DNA from: a bacterium
Lineage (GTDB): Bacteria; Vulcanimicrobiota; Xenobia; Xenobiales; JADMJV01
DNA: 64,000 bases
Assembly (NCBI GenBank): GCA_018780265.1
Contig: JADMJV010000069.1
Coordinates: forward strand, 1 to 64,000
Direction of reading: 5' to 3'
Numbering within the stretch: the first letter of the stretch is position 1; every line of letters begins with the position of its first letter. The notes beneath the pieces were generated by a model. The model was not told where the DNA came from. It did no database searches and was given only the letters and a program-made list of their open reading frames with translations. This document shows positions 1-6,364 of this stretch, one piece after another. Position numbers and translations under genes: made by a program.

Positions 1-1
1 A

Positions 2-301
2 AATAGAGTTTCAGTTGTTTACATCCTCTCTAACCAGGCTTATCCTGGCGCACGGGCTACGATCTCCTACCACTTTTCAAGCCAGTTTGCTATAGAACTC
101 GATGCCAAGTCGGCCACCGTGCGCTGTTCCCAGACTCTGGGTAGCGAGGAAAGGGTGTGCTTGGTGCTGCCTTTCGGCGGCCAGTCCCTTACGCCATCCG
201 CTTCCACAAGTTGGGCGTTGACCGACGTTCTCAAATTCAAGGTCATGACCATGAAGGCGGGCCAAAAGAAGCGTTTCGAGGAATACCTGAGTCAGCGATA
301 G
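2..301 (+). CDS. C-terminal part of an unrecognised protein cut by the left edge
   Basis: An open frame runs from base 2 with no stop until TAG at 299-301, giving 99 residues with no convincing start codon near the edge, so the beginning lies outside the window. The composition is protein-like (alternating hydrophobic and polar stretches and a basic C-terminal tail around KKRFEEYL), and this is the longest open frame in the first 800 bases. I do not recognise the family. No neighbour helps: the next 500 bases show no clear gene. It could also be the tail of a decayed gene, since this end of the window holds several broken genes. Confidence 0.45.
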   Translation, partial: NRVSVVYILSNQAYPGARATISYHFSSQFAIELDAKSATVRCSQTLGSEERVCLVLPFGGQSLTPSASTSWALTDVLKFKVMTMKAGQKKRFEEYLSQR

Positions 302-815
302 AGCGCCTGGGCCGTAATCGTGCAGTTATCAGACCCGGGGCCTGGCGAAACCGGCAGACCACCCACAGTTGCGATATCCCAACGCCATAAAGGCAACAAG
401 ATGATGCGCTTGATCCTCGACTCCATGGATTGAGTCTTTAAAAATAGAACCCCAGCCGGTCACCGGAAATGAGAATTCAGGAGTTCCAGTTTCACCGAGC
501 CGCAACTCGGATGCCTTTAATCGCTATTCTAGGCAGTAGCATGCTTTCGGATCAGACCTGTTTTGGTAGTTTGGTACGGTCGCAATCTCCTAGAGCTGAG
601 GCCGGGGCTCGGCCATGCGGAGGAGCGGCTCTTGGGGCTGAGCAGGACTTTGGGAGTCCAATGAATGTGAAATAGCACTTACGATGCGCCGGATCACGGC
701 CGCGGTCGCCACCTTCGCGAGCAATCCACCCAGGCCCAGCACCACGGGAATCAACCGACCAGGATACCATGTTGGGGGTCATTCTGGCGGACCATGACGC
801 TATTACGCGGCCGGA
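302..815. other. Stretch with no convincing gene
   Basis: Only short overlapping open frames occur here on both strands and none has a recognisable motif, a good ribosome binding site or a protein-like composition. It separates the truncated left-edge gene from the antitoxin gene. It looks like decayed accessory DNA. Confidence 0.5.
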
Positions 816-1046
816 CTACGAAGCTTTGCCATCCCACTCGACGGTATGCACCTGATACTCCGCCAGGACTGCATCAATGTCCCAGCGGCTCACCCGAAGT
901 AGTTCCGCAGCCCGGCCCGTTGAAATTTGGCCGCATCGCACTAATTCCGCCACCACAGAGCGAGTGGCTCGCTCCCTGGCCTTGCCTTCGTCCCCACCAC
1001 TGAGTTCGAAATACTCGTCGGGGACCTCGATCGTAAGGGGTCTCAT
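816..1046 (-). CDS. UPF0175-family antitoxin-like protein
   Basis: A 76-residue protein starting at ATG 1044-1046. After a short N-terminal beta-like segment (TIEVPDEYF) it carries the helical core typical of UPF0175: a VAELVRCGQIS stretch followed by GRAAELLRVSRWDIDAVL, a helix-turn-helix-like block at about residues 41-62. UPF0175 proteins are usually antitoxins paired with DUF3368 PIN-domain toxins, and such a gene begins 80 bp away on the opposite strand. The pair is head-to-head, whereas these families normally form a same-strand operon. The HTH suggests that it could bind the shared 79-bp promoter region between the two genes. The open frame continues upstream, but that extension overlaps the toxin gene and was not used. 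Confidence 0.75.
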   Translation of the reverse strand: MRPLTIEVPDEYFELSGGDEGKARERATRSVVAELVRCGQISTGRAAELLRVSRWDIDAVLAEYQVHTVEWDGKAS

Positions 1047-1125
1047 CCGTTCACGATAGCAAATTCCTTTGCATTCGCCAAGGCAACCGAGCAATAAAAG
1101 CGCAATTCGTGCTAGGCTGGGCCCC

Positions 1126-1599
1126 GTGAACATAGTTGTTGTCAGCGATAGTGGGCCACTGATCTCCCTGTCTCGAATCGGACGAGCCGATCTGTTTCCG
1201 GCGCTTTTCACGAAAGTTGTGATTCCAAGCTCCGTACACGCAGAAGTCATTGGCCAGGCGCAGGCGCGGCCTGGACTTGAACTGCGTGAAGCTGCCTGGC
1301 TGCAGGTGATGCCGGACCCCGCTTCGATCGACCAACTCAAGGCTTTTGGGGCTGGTGAGCGTTCCGCCATCGCCCTGGCCCAGACCTTAAGCGCCAAACT
1401 CATCATCGACGACCAGAAAGCTCGCACTGCGGCGGAGCAACTTGGCGTATCCTGCGCGGGAACTTTGAATGTGATTGGCCAGGCCAAGAGTCTGGGCCTG
1501 ATCACTCAGGTGAAACCCATCCTGGATGAGCTGATCGGTAACAGCTTCCGCATCTCTCCCAAGGTCGTCGCTAAAATTCTGAGCAGCTTCGGCGAGTAG
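1126..1599 (+). CDS. DUF3368-family PIN-domain toxin (VapC-like ribonuclease)
   Basis: A 157-residue protein from GTG 1126. The start was chosen because the family begins with a short beta strand followed by the first acidic residue (VSDSGPLISL); the longer frame only adds non-conserved residues. PIN-type acidic residues are visible: Asp8 in SDSGP, Glu40 in the VHAEV segment, Glu78 in GAGERSAIALA, and Asp95/96 in IIDDQKAR. GTLNVIGQAKSLGLI and the C-terminal LDELIGNSFRIS match the DUF3368 pattern. PIN toxins cleave RNA with divalent metal. The partner antitoxin-like gene lies divergently upstream. All catalytic positions look intact, so the toxin may be active. Confidence 0.82.
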   Translation: MNIVVVSDSGPLISLSRIGRADLFPALFTKVVIPSSVHAEVIGQAQARPGLELREAAWLQVMPDPASIDQLKAFGAGERSAIALAQTLSAKLIIDDQKARTAAEQLGVSCAGTLNVIGQAKSLGLITQVKPILDELIGNSFRISPKVVAKILSSFGE

Positions 1600-1820
1600 C
1601 TACACGGGGGGACGGGGCCGGCACGCCTTGCGCTGGGCCCGGTGATGCGTCCTCTTCACCTCGTTGGCCACGTCCAGGGGCAGCATCCGCGGGTAGACGG
1701 CCGTGCTTCCGACGCATTTTGTGGCCAAGAAGCCTGGCCACGGCCCAGAGCGGGGTGCCGCCCATTAAGAGGTGGGTGGCGTAAGCGACGACGGGATGGT
1801 GAAGACCTCGGGCCACCTGA
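1600..1820 (-). pseudogene. Tyrosine recombinase C-terminal remnant, frameshifted
   Basis: On the minus strand one frame encodes a segment resembling the C-terminal part of phage/XerD-type integrases (HHPVVAYATHLL, then GGTPLWAVARLLGHK). A second frame continues from the same place with TAVYPRML and ends at TAG 1602-1600. Together they mimic the box II, GH and catalytic-Tyr order, but the reading frame breaks just after the GHK motif. The arginine of the usual HxLRH box is replaced (HHPVV). No N-terminal domain is visible. It is best read as the scar of an integrated element next to the toxin-antitoxin pair. The resemblance was judged by eye and could be weaker than it looks. Confidence 0.4.
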
Positions 1821-2052
1821 TTGCCGAGTCGTTCGGACTGAAGTAGAAAGCAACCAGATTTAAGGAGCCGCGCCAAAAAGTAATTTGTAGCTGTCCGTTA
1901 AGGTAGGCCAGGATTTTGAACCCCCTCAGACCTTTCCCAGTGTCCTCCGGTGCGCCTAGCAGTTCAATGACCTGAGAAACTGTGGCGTGTGGATCAAGCG
2001 AGCCTACAAAATTTGAGCGCGGGCCGCCGCGGTTTGCGAACACTAGCGACAC
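1765..2052 (-). CDS. Small orphan protein, possibly truncated
   Basis: A 95-residue frame from GTG 2052-2050 (a TTG lies one codon upstream). The middle part is protein-like, with a helix around ATVSQVIELLGAPED followed by beta-like FKILAYLNGQLQITF and LVAFYF segments. This layout occurs in small cytoplasmic proteins of unknown role, including immunity-like proteins of accessory loci. There is no ribosome binding site worth naming. The 3' end overlaps the recombinase remnant on the same strand in another frame, so the C-terminus may be a fusion with decayed DNA and not the original end. Function unknown. Confidence 0.35.
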   Translation of the reverse strand: MSLVFANRGGPRSNFVGSLDPHATVSQVIELLGAPEDTGKGLRGFKILAYLNGQLQITFWRGSLNLVAFYFSPNDSAIRWPEVFTIPSSLTPPTS

Positions 2053-2055
2053 CAA

Positions 2056-2429
2056 CGCGAAAGAGTCACTGGGGCTGCTCTCGTGCCTCCGGAAGCGTAT
2101 TTAGCCATGGAATTTCCTGTGCACCGGCGGGATCATTGCCTCCTTTACCCGGCCAATTCGTTGCAGCGTAGCTGAAGTTGGGCTACCCGCTGGCGAATCA
2201 TCACAGCCACCATGGAAGCCAGGCCCACCAAGATAGCCCCAAGGGCCAGGGCCCCGATTTAGCCCACACACGCCTGCTAAATTCGCACGTAGCTGTGGCG
2301 AGCCTGCACCAAGTTCGAGGTCATAAGAAATCCTGGATTTGCAAACTTCTCGATAGGTTTTGAATTAACTTCAAGGATGTGGGAAAATGGTTGCGAAATG
2401 CCAATGATTCATAGAGTCGAGGTTTCGAA
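2056..2429. other. Stretch with no convincing gene
   Basis: Only short frames without motifs are seen on both strands. It lies between the small orphan ORF and the zinc-ribbon frameshift and looks non-coding or decayed. Confidence 0.4.
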
Positions 2430-2656
2430 ATGAAGGATTGTCCTCATTGTCAGGGGTCGGGGATCACCCGGCTTGATTGGGTTAAGGTTCCGGTTTGGCA
2501 GGCTTGCATCTGCGCCCCCACGGGCGGTTTGAGTGTACCCATTACCTGGAATTGGCCGACGGTATCCATCCCTGCTGTTGCCACTGCCGAGCGAGAGCTT
2601 GCGGCAACTGCACCAGCCTAGGTTTTCGCTCCGGGCGTAGCCAGTTTATCAGCTGA
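2430..2656 (+). pseudogene. Small cysteine-rich zinc-ribbon-like gene interrupted by a one-base frameshift
   Basis: ATG 2430 opens a frame beginning MKDCPHCQGSG, a CxxC zinc-knuckle start, and continuing to a CIC pair. At a run of five C residues near 2516-2520 the protein-like sequence moves to another frame. That frame gives RFECTHYLELADG, then CCHCRARACGNC, and stops at TGA 2654-2656. One extra C in the run would restore a single frame of about 75 codons with at least nine cysteines. The second half overlaps the 3' end of the convergent L,D-transpeptidase gene by 115 bp. It may be a true pseudogene, a sequencing indel in a homopolymer, or a chance frame. Confidence 0.4.
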
Positions 2657-3282
2657 ACCATGTGGCTTTCGTCCATGGCGGTGCACCCGGAGGTCGGAGT
2701 TTCCGAGTCTTCCCAGCGGTGTATGAAGATGCACGAGCCTTGACGGGGTTTAGGCTGGGCCAGATTGTGAGCAACCACCAGCACCCGGTCGTAGTCAGGG
2801 ATGTCCATCTTTTCCCAGCTCTTCCAATCTGGATTGGGGGTGGTGCTGGTGCGAATGATGCGGTTGTATAGCCGAGAGTTGGGGTCGTCGACAGCGATGG
2901 TATCGGCCTGGATAATTTGGGCGGGATAGCCGCCAGCAACCGGAGCCGCGATGCCCGGCCGAAGCCACAGTTGGGTGATGGCGAATATACCGGCGGGGGC
3001 CTTATTGTCGCCTTCTTTTTTGGCAGGGCCGTCGCCAGTCGGAATGTGCTCACCCAACCCCCAGCCCAGCCCCGAGCGACCCAGGATGACGGGAATGGGC
3101 TGGCCTACGGCCTTCCAGGCTCCGTTGGCGCTCCGCTCAAAGCGCTCCAGGGAGGCTTTTGGGGAGTCCCAGTCGGGGGCAATCACCAGCACCAATTGTT
3201 GGCAACTGTCAGGCAGGGGACTTTGGGCCAGGGCGGGCAGAAGGAGCGACAGGAAAATCAGGACGCGCAGGATGCTAGACAT
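2542..3282 (-). CDS. Secreted L,D-transpeptidase-like (YkuD family) protein
   Basis: A 246-residue protein from ATG 3280-3282. The open frame extends much further upstream, but that part is antisense to the DHH gene and was excluded. Residues 1-19 form a signal peptide ending in PALAQ. The catalytic segment is near the C-terminus: His188 in CIFIHRW and Cys200 in TSGCTAM, matching the H...SGC pattern of YkuD domains. The middle contains PAGIFAI and conserved Gly/Pro turns. Such enzymes form 3-3 cross-links in peptidoglycan or attach proteins to it; the length fits the periplasmic YafK/ErfK-like group. It is divergent from the DHH gene with only 21 bp between them. Confidence 0.8.
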   Translation of the reverse strand: MSSILRVLIFLSLLLPALAQSPLPDSCQQLVLVIAPDWDSPKASLERFERSANGAWKAVGQPIPVILGRSGLGWGLGEHIPTGDGPAKKEGDNKAPAGIFAITQLWLRPGIAAPVAGGYPAQIIQADTIAVDDPNSRLYNRIIRTSTTPNPDWKSWEKMDIPDYDRVLVVAHNLAQPKPRQGSCIFIHRWEDSETPTSGCTAMDESHMVQLINWLRPERKPRLVQLPQALARQWQQQGWIPSANSR

Positions 3283-3303
3283 TGATTGAGAGAATAGCAG
3301 CTT

Positions 3304-4122
3304 ATGGTTAATCCGCAAGAGGTCACCCACGTCATTTACCACGGCTGTTGTGACGATGGTTTTGGGGCCGCCTGGAGCGCCTGGAAGCGGCTGGGGGAGC
3401 AGGTTCATTACATCCCGGCTCAACACGGGGAACCGGTCCCGGCCCTGCCCGATGAAGCTGTGCTGGCCCTGGTGGATTTTTGCTACCCTCGACCCATCAT
3501 TGATCAACTGGCCAGGCGCTTGCGGGGCCTGATTATTCTCGACCATCATCTGACCGCGCAGGCGGACATGCAGGACCTGGATTGCGCTGTCTTTGACATG
3601 GAGCGCTCCGGGGCGCATCTGGCCTGGAATTTTTTTCATCCCGACCAGCCTCTGCCGGAGCTGTTGGCTTACGTGGAGGACAAGGACCTGTGGCATTTTC
3701 GATTGCCCCATAGCAAAGAGGTTACGGCCGCCCTGCGCAGCTATCCCATGAACTTTGCTGTATGGGATGCCTTTCAGGTTGAACAACTCAAGATCGAGGG
3801 GGTGGCCCTGCTGCGCCTGCAGGATCAACAGGTGGAGGCCCACTGCAAGCGGATGCGCTGGGAAAACCTGGGCGGCCACCGAGTGCCGGTGGTGAATGCC
3901 AGCGACTATCGCTCCGAAATCGCCAACCGCCTGTGCACATTGCACCCCGAGGCTGATTTTGCAGCCGCCTATTTCGATACTCAGGACGGCCATCGATCCT
4001 GGTCGTTGCGCTCGGTGGGCGAATTCAATGTGGCTGCGCTGGCCAAGCGGTGGGGCGGCGGGGGCCACAAGAATGCGGCCGGGTTTACCGAGGCCCAAGC
4101 CGTCCCGCCGCCTCCCCCTTAA
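3304..4122 (+). CDS. DHH-family phosphoesterase
   Basis: A 272-residue protein from ATG 3304. The metal-binding motifs of DHH phosphoesterases are in order: HGCCDDGFGAA at 13-23 (Asp17/18), VDFCYP at 57-62, the signature DHH at 80-82 in ILDHHL, and EDKDLW near 127. The C-terminal DHHA1 motif GGGGHKNAAGF is at 251-261. Relatives hydrolyse short oligonucleotides or other phosphodiesters such as pAp; substrate cannot be fixed from sequence. The tail is a short run of prolines. It ends 5 bp before the 3' end of the next, convergent gene. Confidence 0.85.
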   Translation: MVNPQEVTHVIYHGCCDDGFGAAWSAWKRLGEQVHYIPAQHGEPVPALPDEAVLALVDFCYPRPIIDQLARRLRGLIILDHHLTAQADMQDLDCAVFDMERSGAHLAWNFFHPDQPLPELLAYVEDKDLWHFRLPHSKEVTAALRSYPMNFAVWDAFQVEQLKIEGVALLRLQDQQVEAHCKRMRWENLGGHRVPVVNASDYRSEIANRLCTLHPEADFAAAYFDTQDGHRSWSLRSVGEFNVAALAKRWGGGGHKNAAGFTEAQAVPPPPP

Positions 4123-4127
4123 GCTTT

Positions 4128-4799
4128 TTACAGTTGCTTTTCCAGTTCGTTCAGCAGTTGATCGTAGGGGTAGGCGAGCAGGCCATCGGGGCCCCGAGTG
4201 AGGCGCACCCGACACAGTCCTCCCTCCAGGGTAGTGGTGCCGGGGGATGTGGTGATTTCTAGCTGCACCAGGCGCACCGAATGAAGGGCCTGGGCGCCCA
4301 TCTCGTCAGCCCCCAGGCGCTCCCAGCAACTGCCCAGGTCTTTGAGAAACTGGCCCAGATGACGGGCGCTCTGGTCGTCGTCGGGCACCTGGTCCCAGGC
4401 CAGTTGCAGTTGCGCTGGGGCCAGTCGTTGGCCTACCTGTTCGGCTTCTCGGCGCAACTGGAGCCGGCTTGGGGCAGGCTGAGTTTCCGTGCGAGCCTGG
4501 CTTAGGTCGCTCAGCCACGAGTCGCAATCCAGCAAAGTGAGCGCCTGCAAGCAACTCAGGTCGATCCAGCTCAGGTTCCCCTGGTGGCTGAGCAAGAGGG
4601 TGCTTTTGCTGGCATGATAGCGGACCAGGTTCCCTTCAAGGGTCTGACCGCCCTGACACTCCAGGCGCAACAAGGCCTGACGAGGACGGGTCGCCAGGCG
4701 CTGCTCCAGGATTTGCAGCACCTCCAGCCACCCTTGGGGGATGACTCGACGCTGCAAAAGAAGGGCTTCTAAAGACCCTTCTCGAGGATTTTCTGCCAC
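4128..4799 (-). CDS. Unrecognised 223-residue protein at the end of the fad operon
   Basis: Starts at GTG 4797-4799, overlapping the 3' end of the upstream gene by 31 bp on the same strand; no better start is visible downstream. It is Leu/Gln/Arg-rich, soluble and without signal peptide or membrane segment. Residues about 37-80 look like a small beta-barrel (ALLRLECQGG, LVRYHASKSTLLLSH), and the middle is helical. The last gene of the minus-strand run fadN-fadA-unknown-this, so it is probably cotranscribed with them. I do not recognise the family and would not infer a role in lipid metabolism from position alone. Confidence 0.65.
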   Translation of the reverse strand: MAENPREGSLEALLLQRRVIPQGWLEVLQILEQRLATRPRQALLRLECQGGQTLEGNLVRYHASKSTLLLSHQGNLSWIDLSCLQALTLLDCDSWLSDLSQARTETQPAPSRLQLRREAEQVGQRLAPAQLQLAWDQVPDDDQSARHLGQFLKDLGSCWERLGADEMGAQALHSVRLVQLEITTSPGTTTLEGGLCRVRLTRGPDGLLAYPYDQLLNELEKQL

Positions 4800-5176
4800 T
4801 CGTTGCGCCTGTCTTCCCAGTAGTCCACGTTGCTGTTGGGAGCCAGGTCCAGCACCAGCAATCCGTTTTCAAAAGTGGCCTGGCGTTTGCCCGAATGGCG
4901 AATGACCACTTTTTTGAGGCCTTCCTGGATGGCCTCTTTGCCCATCTCGTCAAAGGTGATGGCCTTGAGGGCTTCGATCAGGGGCTTGAAGAAGACTTTG
5001 GGCAGATAGTCGTCATATTGCTCTGCGTAGTCATCTACGGCCAGGCTGTCCCAGTCGATCTCCATGAGCAATTCTTTGCCTGCCGCTTTGTCCAGATCTT
5101 TCTTGAGGCTGGCGAACTTGTTTTCCTGAAAGGCTTTAATCGCTCTGCGTTCGGCTAATCCCATGGTTTCTCTCAT
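4769..5176 (-). CDS. Conserved hypothetical protein behind fadA
   Basis: A 135-residue soluble protein from ATG 5174-5176, whose ATGA overlaps the fadA stop codon; a second ATG lies four codons in. The sequence is mixed alpha/beta, beginning with a basic helix (LAERRAIKAFQENKF), then a helical VFFKPLIEALKAI segment and a C-terminal beta pair (ATFENGLLVLDLAP). From memory, similar proteins occur in Myxococcota and relatives, without known function. Translational coupling to the thiolase suggests a role linked to beta-oxidation, but this is inference. Confidence 0.7.
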   Translation of the reverse strand: MRETMGLAERRAIKAFQENKFASLKKDLDKAAGKELLMEIDWDSLAVDDYAEQYDDYLPKVFFKPLIEALKAITFDEMGKEAIQEGLKKVVIRHSGKRQATFENGLLVLDLAPNSNVDYWEDRRNEWQKILEKGL

Positions 5177-6354
5177 CCCTCCATAACTTCGATCAGTCCG
5201 GCAGCGCCCTGGCCACCGCCAATGCACATCGTGATCATGCCCAGGCCGCCGCCGCGGCGGCGCAGTTCGTGAATTACCGACACGGTCAACTTGGCTCCGG
5301 TGCAGCCTAGCGGATGGCCCAGGGCGATGGCGCCCCCGTTGGGATTTACCCTGGTAAAGTCCAGTTCGGTCAGTTCCCGGCCCACGGCCAGAGCCTGGGC
5401 TGCAAAGGCCTCGTTGAGCTCGATGACGGCCACATCGGAGAGTTTTCGATTGGCTTTTTGCAGGGCTTTGGGAATGGCGTAGGCGGGTCCAATGCCCATG
5501 ATTTCCGGCGGCACACCGGCCACGGCAAAGCTGACAAAGCGAGCCAGCGGCTTCAATCCGAGGGCCTCGGCCTTGGCTCGGGTCATAAGCAGCAGCGCAG
5601 CGGCTCCATCAGACAGCGGGGAGGCGTTGCCCGGGGTGGTTACACCATCGGGCTTGAAGCTGGGCTTCAGTTTGCTCATCGATTCCAGGGTGGCGTCGTT
5701 GCGCACCAGTTCATCCACGCTGAAGTCTTTCACGGTGCTGGTAATGGTGGCGCCCTTGCGCACGTCGTGGCGCACGGGAACGGCTACGATTTCGGCCTCA
5801 AAGGCCTGGCGGCCTTGAGCAGCGGCCGCCTTGAGATGACTGTTGAGGGCGAATTCGTCGGCCTCCTGACGGGTGATTCCGTATTTGGCGGCCAATCGCT
5901 CGGCAGTGTGGCCCATACCCATGTAGGCGCCGGGTACTTTCTCGAGCAGTCGAGGATTGACCGCGCTGCGGAAGCCGCCCATGGGGATCTGGCTCATCGA
6001 CTCCACCCCGCCGGCCACCGCGCAGTCGATCATGCCCGACTGAATGGCCTGAGCGGCCTGGGCGATCGCTTGCAGACCACTGGAGCAGAATCGATTGACG
6101 GTGACGCCGGGAACGGAGTCGGGGTAGCCGGCCAGCAAGCTGGCCTGGCGGGCGATGTTAAGACCTTGCTCGCCTTCGGGCATGGCGCATCCCATCACCA
6201 CGTCCTCGATGTGGGATGCCTCCAGGTTGACTCGACGCAGCACTTCCTGCAGCACCAGGGCGGCCAGGTCGTCGGGACGGGTGTTGGTCAGGGTTCCTTT
6301 TTTGCCGCGCCCCACCGCGGTGCGCACGGCGCTTACAATGACAACTTCTTGCAC
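5173..6354 (-). CDS. fadA: Acetyl-CoA C-acyltransferase (thiolase)
   Basis: A 393-residue protein, the usual thiolase length. GTG 6352-6354 is preceded by AGGAGG at normal spacing; the longer open frame overlaps the upstream gene and was rejected. Active-site residues are present: Cys90 in NRFCSSG, His347 in GHPLGCTGA and Cys377 in CIGGGQG. It carries out the last step of beta-oxidation, releasing acetyl-CoA from 3-ketoacyl-CoA. It sits 10 bp behind fadN in the same order as fadN-fadA of Bacillus. A biosynthetic acetoacetyl-CoA thiolase role is possible, but the partner gene favours degradation. Confidence 0.93.
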   Translation of the reverse strand: MQEVVIVSAVRTAVGRGKKGTLTNTRPDDLAALVLQEVLRRVNLEASHIEDVVMGCAMPEGEQGLNIARQASLLAGYPDSVPGVTVNRFCSSGLQAIAQAAQAIQSGMIDCAVAGGVESMSQIPMGGFRSAVNPRLLEKVPGAYMGMGHTAERLAAKYGITRQEADEFALNSHLKAAAAQGRQAFEAEIVAVPVRHDVRKGATITSTVKDFSVDELVRNDATLESMSKLKPSFKPDGVTTPGNASPLSDGAAALLLMTRAKAEALGLKPLARFVSFAVAGVPPEIMGIGPAYAIPKALQKANRKLSDVAVIELNEAFAAQALAVGRELTELDFTRVNPNGGAIALGHPLGCTGAKLTVSVIHELRRRGGGLGMITMCIGGGQGAAGLIEVMEG

Positions 6355-6364
6355 AGGGCCTCCT

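Noticed and set aside
3283..4215. Upstream extension of the L,D-transpeptidase frame
   Set aside because: Antisense to the DHH gene; the signal peptide defines the true start at 3282.
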